NCBI GenBank assembly: GCA_030063045.1
Contig: JAQSEB010000016.1
Location: forward strand, 1,922,001-1,986,000
Source: Pratylenchus scribneri
Taxonomy: Eukaryota > Nematoda > Chromadorea > Rhabditida > Pratylenchidae
DNA: 64,000 bases
Reading direction: 5' to 3'
The number at the start of each line of letters is the position of its first letter. Position 1 is the first letter of the stretch. The notes under the pieces are model-generated. The model had not been told where the DNA came from and made no database searches. It worked only from the letters and a program-made list of their open reading frames with translations. Below are positions 30,726-43,499 of the stretch, one piece after another. Made by a program: the position numbers and the translations under genes.

Positions 30726-33322
30726 CCTCCACCATTTTTGTCATTGTCATTCTTTGCCGCGGATGATGGCCTTTGATTTTGTTGGTCTGCCTCCTCCATA
30801 TTCACATCATCCACCGCTGGTTCTTCCTTCACACGTCCAATTTGCTAAAATTTTGTTAGAATTTTTTAATATTTTTTTTAAATTTAATCAAATTAGCCTA
30901 AAAAATCACTAAAATAAAAACACTGATTTAATTTAATTTGTAATCCTTACTAATTGAGGTCTGGCAAATGGCAAAAATTAATTTTCAAAAATTGTTTTCT
31001 GAGAGTTTTTTGGGACCTAGAACACGAATCTGGCATTAATTCAGCATATTTTATCATAATGTATCAACTCGGTCAATTTTCTCTCCTACTAATGTAATGA
31101 ATGCCCTGTGCCCTCAGAAAATAATTTTTAAAAATTAAAAAAAAACATAACCCCAATTTTTAAAGATTATCATTTAGTGAAAATTTTGTATAAAAATTGT
31201 CATTCAAATTTTACAATTTATCACCCTCTTCCATGTTTTATTAAATTTTAGTATAATAATTTTTATTTTTTTAAAATTCGCTCCAAATTAAATATTTCTC
31301 ATTTTAAATAAATTTTTAAAAATTAATTTTTTAAATTATGAAAATTATTTGTAAATATTTTAAAATTATTGCATTAAAGGAGGTGGCCAAAGCCGGATGA
31401 TATTCAGGTTCAGCCATGCTTCCAATGCCAAGCATTAATGAGGAGGAGGAAGTGCATGGCCGGCCGCAAATTGTGGTGTCGGCATTTGGAGAAATTGTTG
31501 GCTGAAATATGAGCGAAAATTTAATAGAAAATATATAAGTAAACATTTAATATTTTTATTTAAATTATATTTAAAAAATCTAAAATTTATTTTCTATTTA
31601 TTATTTTTTAGAATTTTTCCAAAAAAATATTTTTAAAAATTACATTAAAAAATTATTTAAAAAATACATTAAAAAATTGTTTTTTAATTTATTGTATTTC
31701 TAAATTTGGTCTAAGTACACAAAAATAGGAAAAAATATTTTTGAGTTGAATTTTTATATATAATTTAAAAATTAAAATTTTATTTAAATATAACAAAATT
31801 CCATTTTATAATTTTTTACATTTTTCAGCTTCATTTCTTGTTCCAATTCCGCTGCTTTTTGGTCATTTGAAGCCTCAGTCTTCCTTGCCTCGGTAAGTTG
31901 GTCACTGACAAGTTTCACCACATTTTGAAGACCCTTAATCAGCGATGTTTTTGCGGCCAATTCCTGTGATGTAAATTAATAATTTTTTAATATGATTTTT
32001 CTGATTTTTAATATCCGATTTTTAATTTTTAATTTTGATTTTAAATTCTTAATTTTAATCTGATTTTTAAATTCTGATTATTTATTCTACTGATTAATTC
32101 TGATTTTAATTTTTAATCCATAATTCTGATTATAAAATTTTGACTTACAATTTAATGGAAAATAAAAATGATTAAGTAATCCAAAAAAATTTATTGTTTT
32201 GAAAAAATTTTCAATTCAAAAATGATTTTAAAGTTGGATAAAATTTGAAATTTGCTTCTGGCTCCATAAAAGTTAAAAAGAGATGAAAAAATTAAAAGTA
32301 TCGAAAAATTTTCCAATACTTACATTTTGCTGCTCAATTTCTTTGCTGCTCATTTCCTGTTTGCATTTTTCCAATTGTTCGATGAGCATTTTGTTTTGAG
32401 TTTGCAGACTGAAAATTGATGCCTTTTGCAGGTTCGATGAAATCTGCAAAAAAAAAAATTTAAATTTCTGATATTTTTGCTTCATCAATATTCTAATTAG
32501 TTGGAATCATTTCGTAAAAGCTATTTTGAGTCATTCTAAGATTGAAGGGCCACTTTTAAACAGTTAATTAATTACAATTTTGATTAGAGCTTAGGGAAAT
32601 ATTTAATTTGGCCAAAAAAACTCATTTAAAATGGAGGAAAAAAGTAGTGAAAAAGCCGAAAATATTATATCAAAAAAATTTAAATACAATTTTTTAGAAT
32701 TTATTTAAAAACCCCACCTCCAATTGAATTATTTTCTCCTTGTACTGAACTTCAATGTTGGCCAGGTGGACGTCAAATTGTGCTTTCTATAAAATAAAAA
32801 CATATTTTTGTGAAATTTATTTTTTTTGTATTTCTAATAAGGGTCGTTCAAAAAAAGTGTTTTTATGTAAAAAATCTTTTTAATATACAGGGAAAATATT
32901 TTAAGGACACTTTTTTTGCTACATAACCCCATCCTAAAAACTGAACCATTTCGAATGTTTTAATATATTATTTTATTTACAGTAAGAAAGGTTATGCTTT
33001 TTTGATAAAAAAAAGACCCACATTTTCTATTCGTTTGCCAGTTTTATAGCTGATTTTAAAAAATTCCTACCAGCTTTTCGCGATCCTCCATCACAATTTG
33101 TTCAATCTGTTGGGCCATAATTTCAATTGTTGATTGTGGCATTTGTGCTGGTGGTTGATGAAAAGTGAATGCCTCTTTCGATGGAATTTTTGTTGGTTTC
33201 TGTAGAAGCTGGCCATTGATATTTTGCTGATGGAATTGTGGATTTTTGTTTTTGGCAAATGCTGATGAAGATGTTGAGACTTTTGGAGGCAATGGCTTAA
33301 AGTCATTATTCGCTGGGAGCAT
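30719..33322 (-). CDS. Coiled-coil protein with alternative last exons, unknown function
   Basis: Exons: 33071-33322, 32718-32786, 32324-32443, 31820-31963, then 30719-30844 (236 residues, ending DNDKNGGGQ) or 31331-31501 (251 residues). Both final exons start in phase 0 after good acceptors, and the 31331-31501 exon has no donor. This suggests alternative 3' ends. Residues 1-84 are Pro/Gln/Lys-rich and disordered (FHQPPAQMPQSTIEIMAQQ). From about 75 a long coiled coil runs through KEKIIQLEISSNLQ, MLIEQLEKCKQEMSS and QLTEARKTEASNDQKAAELE. No signal peptide. An acceptor-like TTTTGCAG lies about 43 nt upstream of the ATG. Could be a cytoskeletal or centrosomal scaffold, but no family is recognised. 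Lies downstream of the TMEM245 gene on the same strand. Confidence 0.7.
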
Positions 33323-34030
33323 TTTTTTTGTCAATTTTTTTTGGAAAAAAATTTAATTTCGGTCTGCAAAATTTAATTTTGTTATTAAATTTATAATATA
33401 AAATTTATTGTAAAAATGATGCGGAAAAACATTTTTTACGCATATACACTCATTCAAATTAAATCGAATAATTTTTTGTAAACCGGAAAAAACTTGAAAT
33501 TAAACCCTTGAGATTTGGATTAGTTTTTTAAACCGGAAAAAAATGAGATTTGGATTAGTTTTTTAAACCGGAAAAAACTTGGAATTTTTTTGTGAATACT
33601 AAAAGATGATTGATTCATTCAATCATTTTGACCAATTTTCATTGTGAATGTGGACAAAAGAAGGGGGGACAATGGAAAAATGTGAAGATGAGAATGCAGA
33701 TGTTGGGAATGCAATATGCTAATTGAATACCTATTTGCTTCTATGTTGGATGGGGAATGGGGATGTAAGCAGCGAGGTGTTTTGCAATTGGCCGATTTAT
33801 TTTTATTCTTATTTAAAGTTTGACACGTGTTTACTTTCTTTTATTTTTTTAAGGATAAATAAAGCAATGATGATCCGGATGAACTTTTACAAAATGGAAG
33901 GAAAACCAAAAGGATGAGGCCTTCTTTTCTGCTTTATTGCCATAAATTCTGCTTAAAAATTGGATGGACTCCAGTCATCCCATTTTCCCTTCATTTTTTT
34001 ACCAATCAATAGCATTCGAACATTTTTGCC
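33323..34030. other. Spacer between TMEM245 and the coiled-coil gene
   Basis: 5' flank of the coiled-coil gene. Contains a short duplication (TTTTTTAAACCGGAAAAAAC / TGAGATTTGGATTAG repeated near 33480-33580). No gene seen. Confidence 0.5.
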
Positions 34031-34406
34031 AATTAAAAGATTTGGTATTTTTGATCCAAAATGTCAAGATTAAATAATATTTTGAAAAAGACTTCATAAA
34101 TTAAATTCTTATAGAATAATAAAAAAATAATCATAAATTTTTATGAAAAATTTCAAAAAATAAAAAAAAATATTGTGATCATTTAAATCATTATTTATGA
34201 ATAAAATTTGATTAATTAATAATCATTTCTACATTTATCAAAATTTGGGACGTAAAAATGAGATTAAAAACATAGTAAAATACGCGTAAATTGAGGGAGG
34301 ATTGGTGAATATTTATATTTTATTGAGCTGTGAAAATTGACAGACTAAAATTAAGTATGGAATATGAATTTATAAGGGTATTTGGTGTCACAAATTTATT
34401 TTCTCA

Positions 34407-37400
34407 TCAAGTTCTGTTGTTTGAAGTTGGCCGATGGTTGGCAAATTCGGCGTATAAATTGAGAAGGGCAATCATCAGGCAAAGGATTATTGGTCCAATT
34501 ATGGCGCCCTGCAGTCCAAGCCAATAAATTCCGCCAACAACAGCCAAACCAGTGATATAGGGATGAGAGCCTCTGAAAAAATTTGGGGGAAATGAATGAA
34601 TGGGATTAGCAAAATGAGACATCAAGTGATTTTTGGAATTTTGTTTTTAATTTGAAAATACAAAAAAATAAAAAATGAAATTATTTTTAAAAAAAGCATC
34701 TTTGTGGAGTTTTTATTTTTGATCCTTTGGAATTGGGATTGAAAATTGCATTTTTTGAAAAAAAATGATAAAAAAAAAACTTAAATAATTTCGTTTCATG
34801 GATTTTTAATAAAATAAGAGGTTAAAAAAAATTCAGAAAAAAATTGCATTTAATTTTAGACCATATTTCTAATTCAAAAATGAGCTTTAAACTAAAGTGC
34901 CAAAAAATATGTTTTTAATGCCATAAATTAGAAATGTATTCTATTCGAATGTAAATGTAAATCTGGTCAATTTTTATTTAAAACTGCTACCATATTTTCC
35001 CCAAAAGTCAATTTTTAGGATTTTTAAGGTTAAAAAACTTTCCAAAAATTATAAATGTTTTCTAATCTAAGAAAATATCGTATATTATCTTTCAGTATAA
35101 TTGTTCGAATTCCTAAATTCAATTGAATACATTCGCCTTAGATTGGATTTAAATGTAATTTAAGTTTCAAACTCACTTCACTTCCCGATAAAAAACGGGA
35201 TCGGCAAAAAACAGTGGGGCAATGGAGGTCAATGCGAAAAATATTGCCGCAATTGGTTCGCCACGAACCAGCCAAAGTTCAATAATTCCAAACATGGAAA
35301 CGGCATATGGTGGAAATATGGGAATGGCGGCCAAAATTGCGGCCAACATTGAAGGAAGGAACATCACATTCAGCGTGAACAGGGAATGAATGAAATAGGT
35401 GTAGAGGCCGTAGAAGATGGACATTTTGGCGGTTAGCAAGAAAACACCACTGAAAAAAATGAGATGGAATTAATTGAAGGATAGGAAATTTTTGTACCCG
35501 AATTTTGCCCATTAAATCAATTTTTCAAAGGAATATTAATTTAGCAAATTTGTATCATATATTTATTACCTTGGATTAGAAAGAATGAGTTTATTAGAGT
35601 GAATTTTAATGGAATGGCAAACAATTATGACCAAAAAGGCCACAAAATAGGCCAAAATCAGAATTTGTAGCCATAATTTTCTGATCAATTATCAATTGAT
35701 ATCACAATGTTCTACCAAAAAGAGATTAACCTAACGGCAGAAAATTTATTAATTTATGGAAAATAATTGCTTGAAATATTAGCTAATTTGCAAACCAGGA
35801 ATGTCTCATTTAATTAATTACATGTTAATATGATTAATTTAAAATTTATTTTACTAAATAAGAAAATTCCATTAAATTTTTGCCGTGAAGTAAAATTTTT
35901 TGATTCGGATAATTTTTCAAATTTATTCAGAATGTTATGGCAAAAAAACTAGAACCATTTAACCGTTTTTTTGTCATAATTAACAAATCTCACATTTTTT
36001 CTAATCAATCTTTCATATTCAAGGCTATAAAATGATATTAAATTTGAAGGAAATATTCATTAGAAAAATTGATTTTATAGGCAAATTCGTGCCTAATTCC
36101 AATCCCCACCTGATAGCCCGTTCAATCGCTTTGGCCACATCCACCGGATGTCCTTCATGTGCCAAAGCAAGCCGATGGATCTGAAGAGAGGTGGCAAAAT
36201 TGTTGACCCAATCCAGTGGAAGCCATTGATCAGTGCTGTTGGCCAAAAGGTAATAGACGGTTGTGAGGAAAACAATGCATTCAATGAGGAAATTGAGCAA
36301 TTCAAAGCCGAATCCAAGAATGAAGCCGACAATGGCAATCAAAATTGTGGATAAAATGTTGATATTCATCAGAAGGACATGCCAAAGTGATTGGGCAATC
36401 TGTGATGAGAGAGGGATTTAATTATTTTATGGTTAAATTAATAGAAATATTCTATTTGGTGAAAAATCACTAAAAATGCTGAAAAGATTCGTTTATCCTA
36501 AGTTCCTAACTCCTAAGCTTATACCCAAACGATAGATCTGCATAAGATTTTGGTATAGGTTTAACCAATTTAATTTATTATAGTTTTTGAAACAAAAACG
36601 AAAATCGGTTTAAAAAGAATATCATTTAATTTTGGCTAAAATATTAAAAATTATGTGGTATTCGATGCGTCTCGAGTCTCGAGACGAGCTTTGTCCTATG
36701 CTATATGGATTGGGGTCAAACCAAACCAAGATAAACCACTATACAATTATATTCGTCATTTTCAGTGTTATTTGTCAAATTAAAGATTTTAATTGTGGTT
36801 TCTAAATTAATTCAACATAAATAATGACAATGTTTTTCCTGGGTAATTTTGTGCCTAACATGAGTATGCCTTATATTGTCAGATGTCAGTACATAGTACA
36901 TATTTGATATTTTTTGGGTATCTTGGTAAGGCGATTCAAATATTAATAAATGTGACTTATCCCAATCCCATGGTGAAATGTTAGCATTGGGCTTACCAAA
37001 ATACGAATAAATTTGATAAAATGAAAGGTAAATTGTGGCTTTAATATATTCCTAAAAACCTCTAGAAAAAGTTTTTTGAAAATAAAATTATGAAAATTTA
37101 AATCTTTCAAATTGATAATTGGTACTCACCGTCCAAACCATTTCCAAATTTTCTTGCACCAATGCCCGAAATTCTCTCTTCCAAAGGCCCAAATTTGTGT
37201 CTTGTAAAAGTCGCGAAAACCATTTCTTATTTCCTCCTCTTTCCATTTCAAAATCATCATCCATCATTTGTTGTTTTGCCAAAGCATTGTCGGTCGCCGC
37301 CATTATTGGCTCCTCAAAAACACGATGGCCACGTTCCTCCCAGAAACGGTATAAATTGTCGACTAACTGAAATAAAAAGGGATAATTTAGGACATCGAAA

Positions 37401-40400
37401 TTTTTTAAGTTTTCCCAAAATCTCTACATCAAAAATTACACCAAAAATCCCTACATATTTTACTTCTAAATACAAAACAAAAAAATAATTTTCATTTTAG
37501 TGATTTTGGATTCCAAAATGTATGTTTGAGATTTGAGAATTAGTAACCAATTTGGCTTGTTCCTCCAATTGATCGGCCCTTGCTTGATCCTTTGAATCGG
37601 CCAAAGAGCGAATGTTTGATGCCAACCAAGAACGGCCTTGTTGATATGCCTAAAATAATGAATGTTATTTGTAGAGTTGTTGGTTTTAAACCCGATTTGG
37701 CGATTTGGTTTTTTGAAAAATATCGGTTTCGGTTTCGCCTCGCCAATTTTCGGTTTTAAGGGGCAAAAATTCCCAATTTCGGGTTTGCACCGATTTTCTA
37801 AGAACGAAATCGTTTTTGAAAATCCTACTTATTTGTATAAAAATTAATGGTTTTTAAGTGAATATTAGTTTCAATTTTAGCAATATGGTATCAGTATATA
37901 GTTCTGATTTAAATAAGATGAATTGATTAGAAAAAAATTAATGAATTTGATTGAAAATTTAAAAAATTTATGACAAGAAAATGGTAGGCAATTTTTCGTT
38001 TTTGGATAATTCATTGTCAATTTAAGTTTGATTAATATATTTTGATTTTGATATAAAAATGCTCTAAAGGAAAAATTTAACCCGTTGATATATGTTTTTA
38101 ATAAAAATTCTAAAATATTGGCCAAAAATATATAAAATTCTCAAATGGCACCCACCTGTTGCATGTAATTGTCCAAATCATGTTCGGCCAAATGTCCTTC
38201 CGTGTAATTCATTGCATATTTAAACCAATCCGGATTGGATGAGAGAATATTGCCGCCCAATTTGACCAAATGCACTGTTTCATTGTGAAGTTGGAAAGCG
38301 GTGAACAGAGCGAAGAACAAAGTGCCAATGGCCAATGCAGCCATCACACAAATTGAGGAAATCAAATCAACTCGAGCCGAGAGGCCATTTATGAACTGAA
38401 AAATTGGAATATTAAAAATTTGAAGGAAATATTTATTATGCCGAAAAAAAATATTAGATTACCGAAATTTTTTATAGTTTAATGGTTTGTCCTAGAGCCC
38501 AAACCCCCTTAATCCATTCGAAAATCTTGTCAAGAAGTATCATTTGAATTTTATTATGTTTTTGATTATGTTTTGGTTTAGGTTTAAAATATATTTAATT
38601 ATGAACCAAAAACCAAAATCAGTTTAACGTTTAAGTTTAATACCCTTTAATTTTGACTCCAACCATTACAAATTATACACCAATCGTCAATGGATTCATC
38701 TTGAAAAGCTCTAGATTGGTTCGTTAGGTATTGGGTTATGCAGGGATTTGTTTAACAATAATGATTCGGATATCTTCTAAGAAAATTTCAAATGATTTTA
38801 TTTTAATGGCCATCCCGAAGGCTTCAATTTTTCCTATTCATCATCCCAACTCCATTAATACCCGGGTTTGTGACTATTGGATAAACTCTTAAACTATTAT
38901 ATAATTATTTTCTTTTTAATGTTTGTTTTTGAAAATTTAATATCATTCGAATTTTAATTTTGGTAAAGTTTACTCACAATTCGATCGCTGGTAAAAATCA
39001 AATGAACAAATTTGCGCAAAGGACCAGCAACAATGACATGAATGAATTTGCCTGATTTATCCATAATCAATTGTTTTGTAGAAAGCAAAAAATTCCAAAT
39101 AGTTTCATTAAGGCCAATTCGTTCACCTGAAAAAATTTTAAAAATTAATTATTGAAGCAACATCAAATCTTTTCATTTTTGGCATAAAAATAACAGGTAC
39201 TAATGGAGTTTGTCCCCTACGAGGGGACAGGGGAGGGATGAGGATGAAGAAGATGATGAAGAAAAAACCTCAGCTTTATCTTTATCATCATCCCTCTCCT
39301 CGTAGTGGACAAACTATATTAGTACCGGTAATTTTTATGCCAAAACGAATATGACTTTATTGACAGATGTCAGTAAAATTTTGGTCATATTTATAAGGTA
39401 ATACAAACATTTGCCAAATGTGACTTATCCTAATGGCAAATGTTGGCATTGGGCTTACTATAATTGGCATGAAATGAAAGGCTAAATTCATGCTTATCCT
39501 AAACTCTAATTCGTAGGAAAATTCTTTTATTAAAATTAAATAAATTTGATTTTTTAATTCCAATTACCCACCAATGTCCACGAGTAAGGCCAAAGTGAAT
39601 GGAAGAATGAAGAAGATCAAAAGCAATGAATTGTGGTTCACAACGAAGAGTATGGCACAGAGTGAAGTAATGATGCGCAAATTTGTGTCCGATGTCAAAG
39701 CCTAAAATTATTATAAAATTTGGAAATTCGAAGTGAAAATTTCAATAAATTTGAATTAATTATTCCAAATCAATTAAAAATCTTTTTGGTGGAATGTCGA
39801 AAATAAATCGAATTATTTTAGATTTTTGGCCATAATTTTTGTAAAATGTTCTAAATCTTCATTTTGAAAAGTAGAAACTGGGGCCAATCAGAATTAATTT
39901 TTTTGTCGTTTATCGTTTGTCGTCGAGAATTTGGCGTTTGTCGTCGGTTTTGTCGTTTGTCTCCGGAATTCTGATTAATCTCAGACGACAAACGCCAAAA
40001 ATGAAGGGAAAATGAACGACAAACGCCAAATATTTGGTGGGCGCTCGAAACCGCCCCTCAAATTTGTCGTCGACACTTTTAAAATTATTTTAAAAATATT
40101 TAAAAAATAGATAAAAATATGAAATAAATTGTATCTTATAGAAAAAACTCTGCTCTATTTTTCTATATAAAAATTTTATTTTTTTGAGCACGTTTTATAT
40201 TTTTAAATAATTTTTGAAAAACAAAATAGGGTTCAAAAGAAAGCACAGTGTTTTTTAAATTTTTCTGTGAAAGAAATAATTTTTAAAAAATTAATTTAGA
40301 ATTTTAATATTAATTTAAATAAAATTGGTCAAATTTATCGTTTGTCTACAACGACAAACGGCAAACGCCAAATCGACAAATTCGGAGACAAACGACAAAT

Positions 40401-43206
40401 TTGCCGTTTGTCGACAGTTTTGTCGTTTGTCGTAAGTAATTCTGATTGGCCCCTGATCAGATGACTATTGATTGGCCAAATTGATAAATTTTACATAAAA
40501 TTTTGAATATTATAGTTATAGAGGTCAACGTTTAATAATAATGCTTTTCTAATTAGTAATTCCTTAATGCTTATGCTTATCAATCAATTCTGCCAATTTA
40601 TATACTAGTTTTCGTCATTTTGTTCTTTTAAACCGACATAATGATTAATGAAGATTATATATTAAAATGTGGATTATCCTACTAAATCTAAAGTTATGAT
40701 CAAAAATTTAAATCCTCGGAATCATTTGATTTATTTATGTTCTTTCTTTGAAAAACCAACTTGATCGAGTCGATTTTCATCATCCGCAGAAGAGTGTAAA
40801 ATTGCTGTTGAAATATCTGCAGTATTCTTATTATTTTCTGGGCCTTCTTTCATTTTATCATCGTCCTTTTTCTCTTCAATTTTTGCTTCCTCTCCTTCTT
40901 CGGTATTCCCATTTTTTGGGTCCATTATTCCGGCGGATATCAAAGCCAACATTGAGCAAATGAATGCGAAAATAAGCACACGAAGTGGCGCAATGAAATT
41001 GGAAATGTGGGCGAGGAGAAGAAGCCTTAAAAATTAATTTAAATTATTTTAAAAATTGACATAGGATGGTATTTATTTATCGAAAAAACATTGAAAATGT
41101 CGAAAAATGAGTAATTCATAAGGCATTAAATTGGTTTACGGATTTGTCCTACGTTCGTAAACCATGATAGATTTCGTAAAGAAGAAGCACTAAATGGCAT
41201 TTATAATTTGTTATGTTTTGATTAAAATTAAAAGGTTTTAAACCGTTTAAACCGATTATAGTTTTTGGTTCAAAATTAAGTTAGAATTGGTTAAAAACTA
41301 AGCCAGAACATTTTCAAACGATGCTTCTTGACAAGATATATATATATTTATCGATTGGGATTGGGTATAAGGTTTAAGTGACCCATTATAATCTTTTCGG
41401 GTTTTTTATACACTTTTGAGCAATTCCTATGTTTTTCGACAAATTAAATAATTCGTTCCCTCCAAAAATTTACCAAATTGGAAAGGACAGAACTCTGGCA
41501 AATTTTTTGTTGATTTGTTGCAAATCTTGAAGGTAGACCCAGGCACCAAATCCAAGAGTATAGAGCAAAATGCCCACAAACATCTGTCAAAGAAAAATTT
41601 ATAATTTTTATATTTTTTCATTGGGTCGTCACTCATCAATTCAAAGGATCTACTACTTAAAGACCTATATGCTATATTGACTAAGTTATGGGCTTTAGTT
41701 TTGGACAGTGCTGTGCATTTAAGGTATTATGGCTCCAGGCTCTGACCCGTGACCCGAAAATTTTTTGTTCCAGTTTAGATCCGATCGACTCGACTCTCAT
41801 AATTTTTCGCTCCGGCTTTTTACTCCTTAAATTTTTGTTCCAGCTCCGAGTTCCTAACTATTAAGTTTTCAGCTCTGGGCTCCGTCTCTGCTCCGACCCT
41901 CTAAAATAATTTGCTCTGGCTCCTCCCACTTCAAGATTTTTTTTGCTTTAGAGCCGAGCCTAAAATCTGATGTCCGGCACTGCACTTTTTGGGGAATATT
42001 TTTTATTCGTTTTATTTTTTATTTATTTTGAAAAAATACCCATTTCATTGTGAATAGCTCAATTAAGGCATCAATTCGGTCATAAATGTTGCCAATCCAT
42101 TTCAGAATTGTGGCCAGTGCGTCATAATAGCAGAAAAATTTCAGTAAACAATAACAAATGCCAATGCAAATTCCGGTGAAGCTAAAAAAATATTTTTAAA
42201 ATTTTATTAGACGAATTTAAAAATAAACCTGAATGTTGTTTTGTAAATATAATTTGAGAATGTCATCAAAGTTTGCACCGGCAAAATGGCCAATCCCACC
42301 ACCAATGGACGATCCTGCGCATCCAATTGGCCAAGCCATGCGCCCAAATTTGCGCTGATCATTCGCTTCAGTGGAAATAGAACAGTGCCAACCAATGCGG
42401 CCCAAAGAATTGGATGCAAAAACATGTAGAGCATTTGGTAAACGGCAAAAATGCTGGCCAAAGAGATGCCAAGCTAAAATGATGATTTTATTTTTGAGAG
42501 TATTTAATTTGACGAAAAATGGTTTAGAAAACAGCGAAAAAATCAGACAGAACGGTTTAACATTTAAGCGGTTCAATTTTTATCCTTAACTCCCAAATCC
42601 CAGACTTTCCAATCTATAGATTTCTTCGAGACACATCATTTTCATTTGTTAGCTATTTGGTTTAACTAATTTTAAATTAGTTTTGATACTATTGCTATTA
42701 CAGTTTACTGGAAGTGAAAAAGATGCTGATGATGAAGAGATGAAGCTGAAGATGATCTTCATTTTCATCCTCTTCATCATCGTCATCATTATCTTCGTCT
42801 TCTTCATCATCATCCTTTTTCTCTTGCAATAGTATCTTAGTTTTGAACCAAAAACCTTAAGATGTTCAAAAGGTTTAATACCCTTTAAACCACAGTAAAT
42901 TATATTCCATATCTCCATATGATTATAAGTGGATGAGATCTATCGATTGGCTATAGGGTTTGGAATGTATAAGATAAAACATTGAACGTTAAACCGTTGT
43001 AATCTTGTCGCTTTTTTCAATAATTTTTTCGCCATTCAATGTTTATGTTGCCAAATTAATTGGTTAATTTAATTAATATGTAATCATCTAAAATGTCAAA
43101 CCAGTGTGAATAGAAGTGTGTTGTAGAAAGCGAAAGTCAATGCGGCATTTTGTTCATCGCCATATGCCAATGCCATTCTGCTAATGAATGATTCTTGTTC
43201 CGCCAT
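34407..43206 (-). CDS. TMEM245-like polytopic membrane protein (AI-2E transporter superfamily)
   Basis: Thirteen exons: 43102-43206, 42229-42473, 42040-42181, 41474-41583, 40761-41025, 39572-39701, 38978-39126, 38156-38395, 37548-37649, 37130-37366, 36110-36399, 35177-35449, 34407-34572; 2454 nt, 817 residues, all phases closed; human TMEM245 is of similar length. It starts MAEQESFISRMALAYGDEQ. An early membrane block (QMLYMFLHPILWAALVGTVL) matches the conserved TMEM245 N-terminus. The AI-2E-like end is SHPYITGLAVVGGIYWLGLQ then GAIIGPIILCLMIALLNLY. Between them are many more membrane helices, an acidic loop (NTEEGEEAKIEEKKDDD) and a soluble stretch around YRFWEERGHRVFEE. The biochemical role of TMEM245 is not settled; a transporter-like role follows from the superfamily. 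Almost every intron over 300 bp holds a MITE. The strongest gene model in the window. Confidence 0.95.
36455..36785. repeat. Palindromic MITE, family A, copy in TMEM245 intron
   Basis: Left TAAGCTTATACCCAAACGATAGATC; right GATGCGTCTCGAGTCTCGAG ... GGATTGGGGTCAAACC, AACCACTATACAATTATATT, TCGTCATTTTCAGTG. The interior GTTTGGTTTAACC words are inverted. Edges approximate. Confidence 0.7.
36850..37032. repeat. Dispersed repeat, family D, copy 1
   Basis: Contains TGTCAGATGTCAGTA, TTGGTAAGGCGATTC, AATGTGACTTATCCCAATC, TGTTAGCATTGGGCTTACC and a final AAATGAAAGG. The same ordered words occur at 39358-39490 in another intron of the same gene, indicating a second copy. Confidence 0.75.
38440..38945. 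repeat. Palindromic MITE, family A, copy with internal insertion
   Basis: Left AATGGTTTGTCCTAGAGCCC, CATTCGAAAATCTTG; right ATTATACACCAATCGTCAAT, AGCTCTAGATTGGTTCG. An extra segment (about 38770-38880) interrupts it before AAACTCTTAAACTATTATAT. Intronic. Confidence 0.65.
39181..39341. repeat. 161-bp palindromic MITE, family E
   Basis: GGCATAAAAATAACAGGTAC, TAATGGAGTTTGTCCCCTAC on the left; GTAGTGGACAAACTATATTA, GTACCGGTAATTTTTATGCC on the right. The loop is rich in GAAGATGATGAAG / CTTTATCATCATCC. TMEM245 intron. Confidence 0.85.
39358..39490. repeat. Dispersed repeat, family D, copy 2
   Basis: Second copy of the element at 36850-37032: TTGACAGATGTCAGTA, AATGTGACTTATCCTAATG, TGTTGGCATTGGGCTTAC, ATGAAATGAAAGG. 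In the TMEM245 intron just after the family E MITE. Confidence 0.75.
39880..40453. mobile_element. 574-bp MITE with GGGGCCAATCAGAATTA ends
   Basis: Terminal inverted repeat GGGGCCAATCAGAATTA (39880) and TAATTCTGATTGGCCCC (ends 40453). Subterminal arms are packed with GTCGTTTGTCG and its inverse CGACAAACG in many direct copies, while the centre is plain AT-rich. No clear target duplication. TMEM245 intron. Confidence 0.85.
41068..41450. repeat. Palindromic MITE, family A, TMEM245 intron
   Basis: Left TCGAAAAAACATTGAAAATG, GGTTTACGGATTTGTCCTAC; right ACGATGCTTCTTGACAAGAT, TCGATTGGGATTGGGTATAA, ACCCATTATAATCTTTTCGG, TTTTTCGACAAATTAAATAA. Good terminal symmetry (TTATCGAAAAAACA / TTTTTCGACAAATTAAA). 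Confidence 0.75.
41706..41982. repeat. Possible hAT-like MITE (CAGTGC ends)
   Basis: Starts CAGTGCTGTGC and ends GTCCGGCACTG, with GCTCCGGCTC/GAGCCGAGCC-type words in both orientations. Terminal match is short and no 8-bp target duplication is found. TMEM245 intron. Confidence 0.4.
42497..43065. repeat. Palindromic MITE, family A, copy with a second element nested in its centre
   Basis: Outer ends TTTAATTTGACGAAAAATGG and TTTTTTCGCCATTCAATG ... TGCCAAATTAATT; inner pair AATCTATAGATTTCTTCGAG / GATGAGATCTATCGATTGG. The centre (about 42690-42830) is a GATGATGAAGA / TCTTCATCATC palindrome inserted between the halves of TTTTAAATTAGTTTTG. First intron of TMEM245. Confidence 0.75.
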
Positions 43207-43499
43207 GTTGTTTAGATTAATTATTCACAATTAATCAATAAATTCTCGTTTTTTTATCTATAAGCGGTTGTTAAATTAATAATAATAAGTTGGTTGCAAA
43301 AAGTTCGCATAAATCTGCTTAATTTATAAACAAAAAAGCTAAATGGAAGCTTGGAAAATTTGGAAATTGCTAGGCTCATTCATTAGAAAACTTAGGGGTT
43401 AATTGCTTAAAAAATGCTTTGTTTTATAAAATTTTTCCGATTCATCATTAGCAAAAAAGAACCAGCCGAAAATAGTAAAATCAAAAACATTTATGGAAT

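Noticed and set aside
42649..42918. Lys/Met-rich minus-strand frame.
   Set aside because: It is the GATGATGAAGA palindrome nested in a MITE in a TMEM245 intron.
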